Below are positions 63,412 to 64,000 of a stretch of 64,000 nt of DNA, piece by piece. The DNA lies in NCBI GenBank assembly GCA_029940375.1, contig JAPYUX010000002.1, forward strand, positions 110,349-174,348, read 5' to 3'. Source of the stretch: Dehalococcoidia bacterium. Lineage in GTDB: Bacteria > Chloroflexota > Dehalococcoidia > Lucifugimonadales > Lucifugimonadaceae. The position numbers and the translations under genes were made by a program. Position 1 is the stretch's first letter; every line of letters starts with the position of its first letter. The notes under the pieces were generated by a model that saw only the letters and a program-made list of their open reading frames with translations, was not told the origin of the DNA and searched no databases.

Positions 63412-64000
63412 CTATATGCTTGATTCTAAGTAATCCAATACTGCATCATAATTTCCAATGTTCTTGACATCTATATCAGAGTTGATTCTTTTTAACATAG
63501 AAGAAAGAACATTTCCTGGACCTAATTCGTAAAATGTTTCAACTCCCTCTTTAATCATATATTCAATAGAATCGCTCCACATTACACAGTTTTGTAATTG
63601 CGTCTTTAGCTCTGATTTGAGGGTCATTTTATCAGTAATGGGTAAGGCATTAGTATTTCCAATTATTGGGATGTCTGGGTCTTCAAATTGAGTTTCATCA
63701 ATAACTTCATCCAAGTTTTTTTGTGCAGAAGACATTAATGCTGAATGAAATGCTCCACTTACTTGTAAAGGTATTGCTTTTTTGGCTCCAAATCTTGAAG
63801 CTAGGTCCATAGCATTTATAAGATTATTTTTTTCTCCAGCAATTATAATCTGATTTGTAGTGTTAACATTAGAAAGATAAGTTCCTGATTCCAAACACAC
63901 TTCCTTAACGGTGCTTTTGTCTATACCCACTATTGCAGCCATTCCTCCTGGAGCCTCCTGACATGCTTTTTCCATTAATTCTCCTCTTTTAGAAACTAAA
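63412..64000 (-). CDS. fabD: Malonyl-CoA:ACP transacylase, 3' part
   Basis: The frame is open to the window edge, so the 5' end is missing. The codons above the first internal ATG read LVSKRGELM, the conserved FabD segment, so translation does not start at that ATG. PLQVSGAFHSALMSSA holds the catalytic histidine, and ETFYELGPGNVLSSMLKRI is the C-terminal block. The GHSLGE serine motif lies outside. It loads malonyl groups onto the ACP encoded just downstream. Confidence 0.93.
   Translation of the reverse strand, partial: LVSKRGELMEKACQEAPGGMAAIVGIDKSTVKEVCLESGTYLSNVNTTNQIIIAGEKNNLINAMDLASRFGAKKAIPLQVSGAFHSALMSSAQKNLDEVIDETQFEDPDIPIIGNTNALPITDKMTLKSELKTQLQNCVMWSDSIEYMIKEGVETFYELGPGNVLSSMLKRINSDIDVKNIGNYDAVLDYLESSI

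Noticed and set aside
1-64000. CRISPR array, prophage, insertion sequence or toxin-antitoxin module
   Set aside because: No regular direct-repeat array, transposase, integrase or paired small toxin-like genes were seen; the gene content is mainly housekeeping and metabolic.

Overview
The window is about 30% G+C and densely coded on both strands. It reads as a free-living aerobic bacterium with a streamlined genome. Heme A and heme O synthases (ctaA, ctaB) imply a heme-copper oxidase. RNase J, the rsmD-coaD-coiled-coil gene order, an accD-accA fusion, PgpA, moeB-cysM and enolase-superfamily sugar-acid enzymes would fit a marine Chloroflexota lineage of the SAR202 / Dehalococcoidia type. That placement is an inference from gene content, not a phylogeny. 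I see no rRNA, CRISPR array, prophage, insertion sequence or origin. There is one tRNA, tRNA-Ser(UGA), with an encoded CCA.

Layout. Positions 1-5.1 kb hold the start of an enolase-superfamily enzyme, small proteins, an MFS exporter, a thioredoxin-fold protein, a tRNA dihydrouridine synthase, rsmD and coaD. Positions 5.2-16.3 kb hold a DivIVA/SepIVA-like coiled coil, a cupin, lysS-serS, an old-yellow-enzyme reductase, pth, ligA, a DUF1015 protein, a class V aminotransferase and ribosomal L25. Positions 16.4-25 kb hold an Rrf2 regulator overlapping a phospholipid methyltransferase-like gene, rhamnose mutarotase, an amidohydrolase, an SDR, moeB-cysM, an amidase, two tandem hydroxypyruvate isomerase paralogs and pgpA. 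Positions 25-30.5 kb hold two alpha/beta hydrolases, sucCD, two small membrane proteins, a DinB-like protein and tRNA-Ser.

Positions 30.6-42.3 kb form a long minus-strand block read in the order ftsH, metallo-beta-lactamase, CPBP protease, trpA, aroH, DAHP synthase, ribF, tyrS, polA, lipoprotein. Between aroH and the DAHP synthase gene is a complete ribosome-mediated attenuator. It has an 18-residue leader peptide with four Tyr and three Phe codons, an 8-bp antiterminator and a mutually exclusive 8-bp terminator with a T tract. DAHP synthase makes the precursor of Tyr and Phe, and tyrS lies two genes downstream. This is the strongest find in the window.

Positions 42.5-49 kb hold infC-rpmI-rplT, with infC apparently starting at ATA, then ctaAB, tsaD and a second sugar-acid cluster (HpcH aldolase and enolase-superfamily dehydratase). 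Positions 49.2-54.5 kb hold a peptide/solute ABC transporter without ATPase genes. Its binding lipoprotein has an Ala/Pro/Lys tether, one permease has a roughly 110-residue extracytoplasmic insertion, and a cupredoxin-like lipoprotein lacking copper ligands follows. Positions 54.5-64 kb hold thiGES, a HAD phosphatase, the accDA fusion, ftsK, RNase J, acpP, nusB and the 3' part of fabD. Several starts were moved to an ATG just after a clear Shine-Dalgarno sequence.
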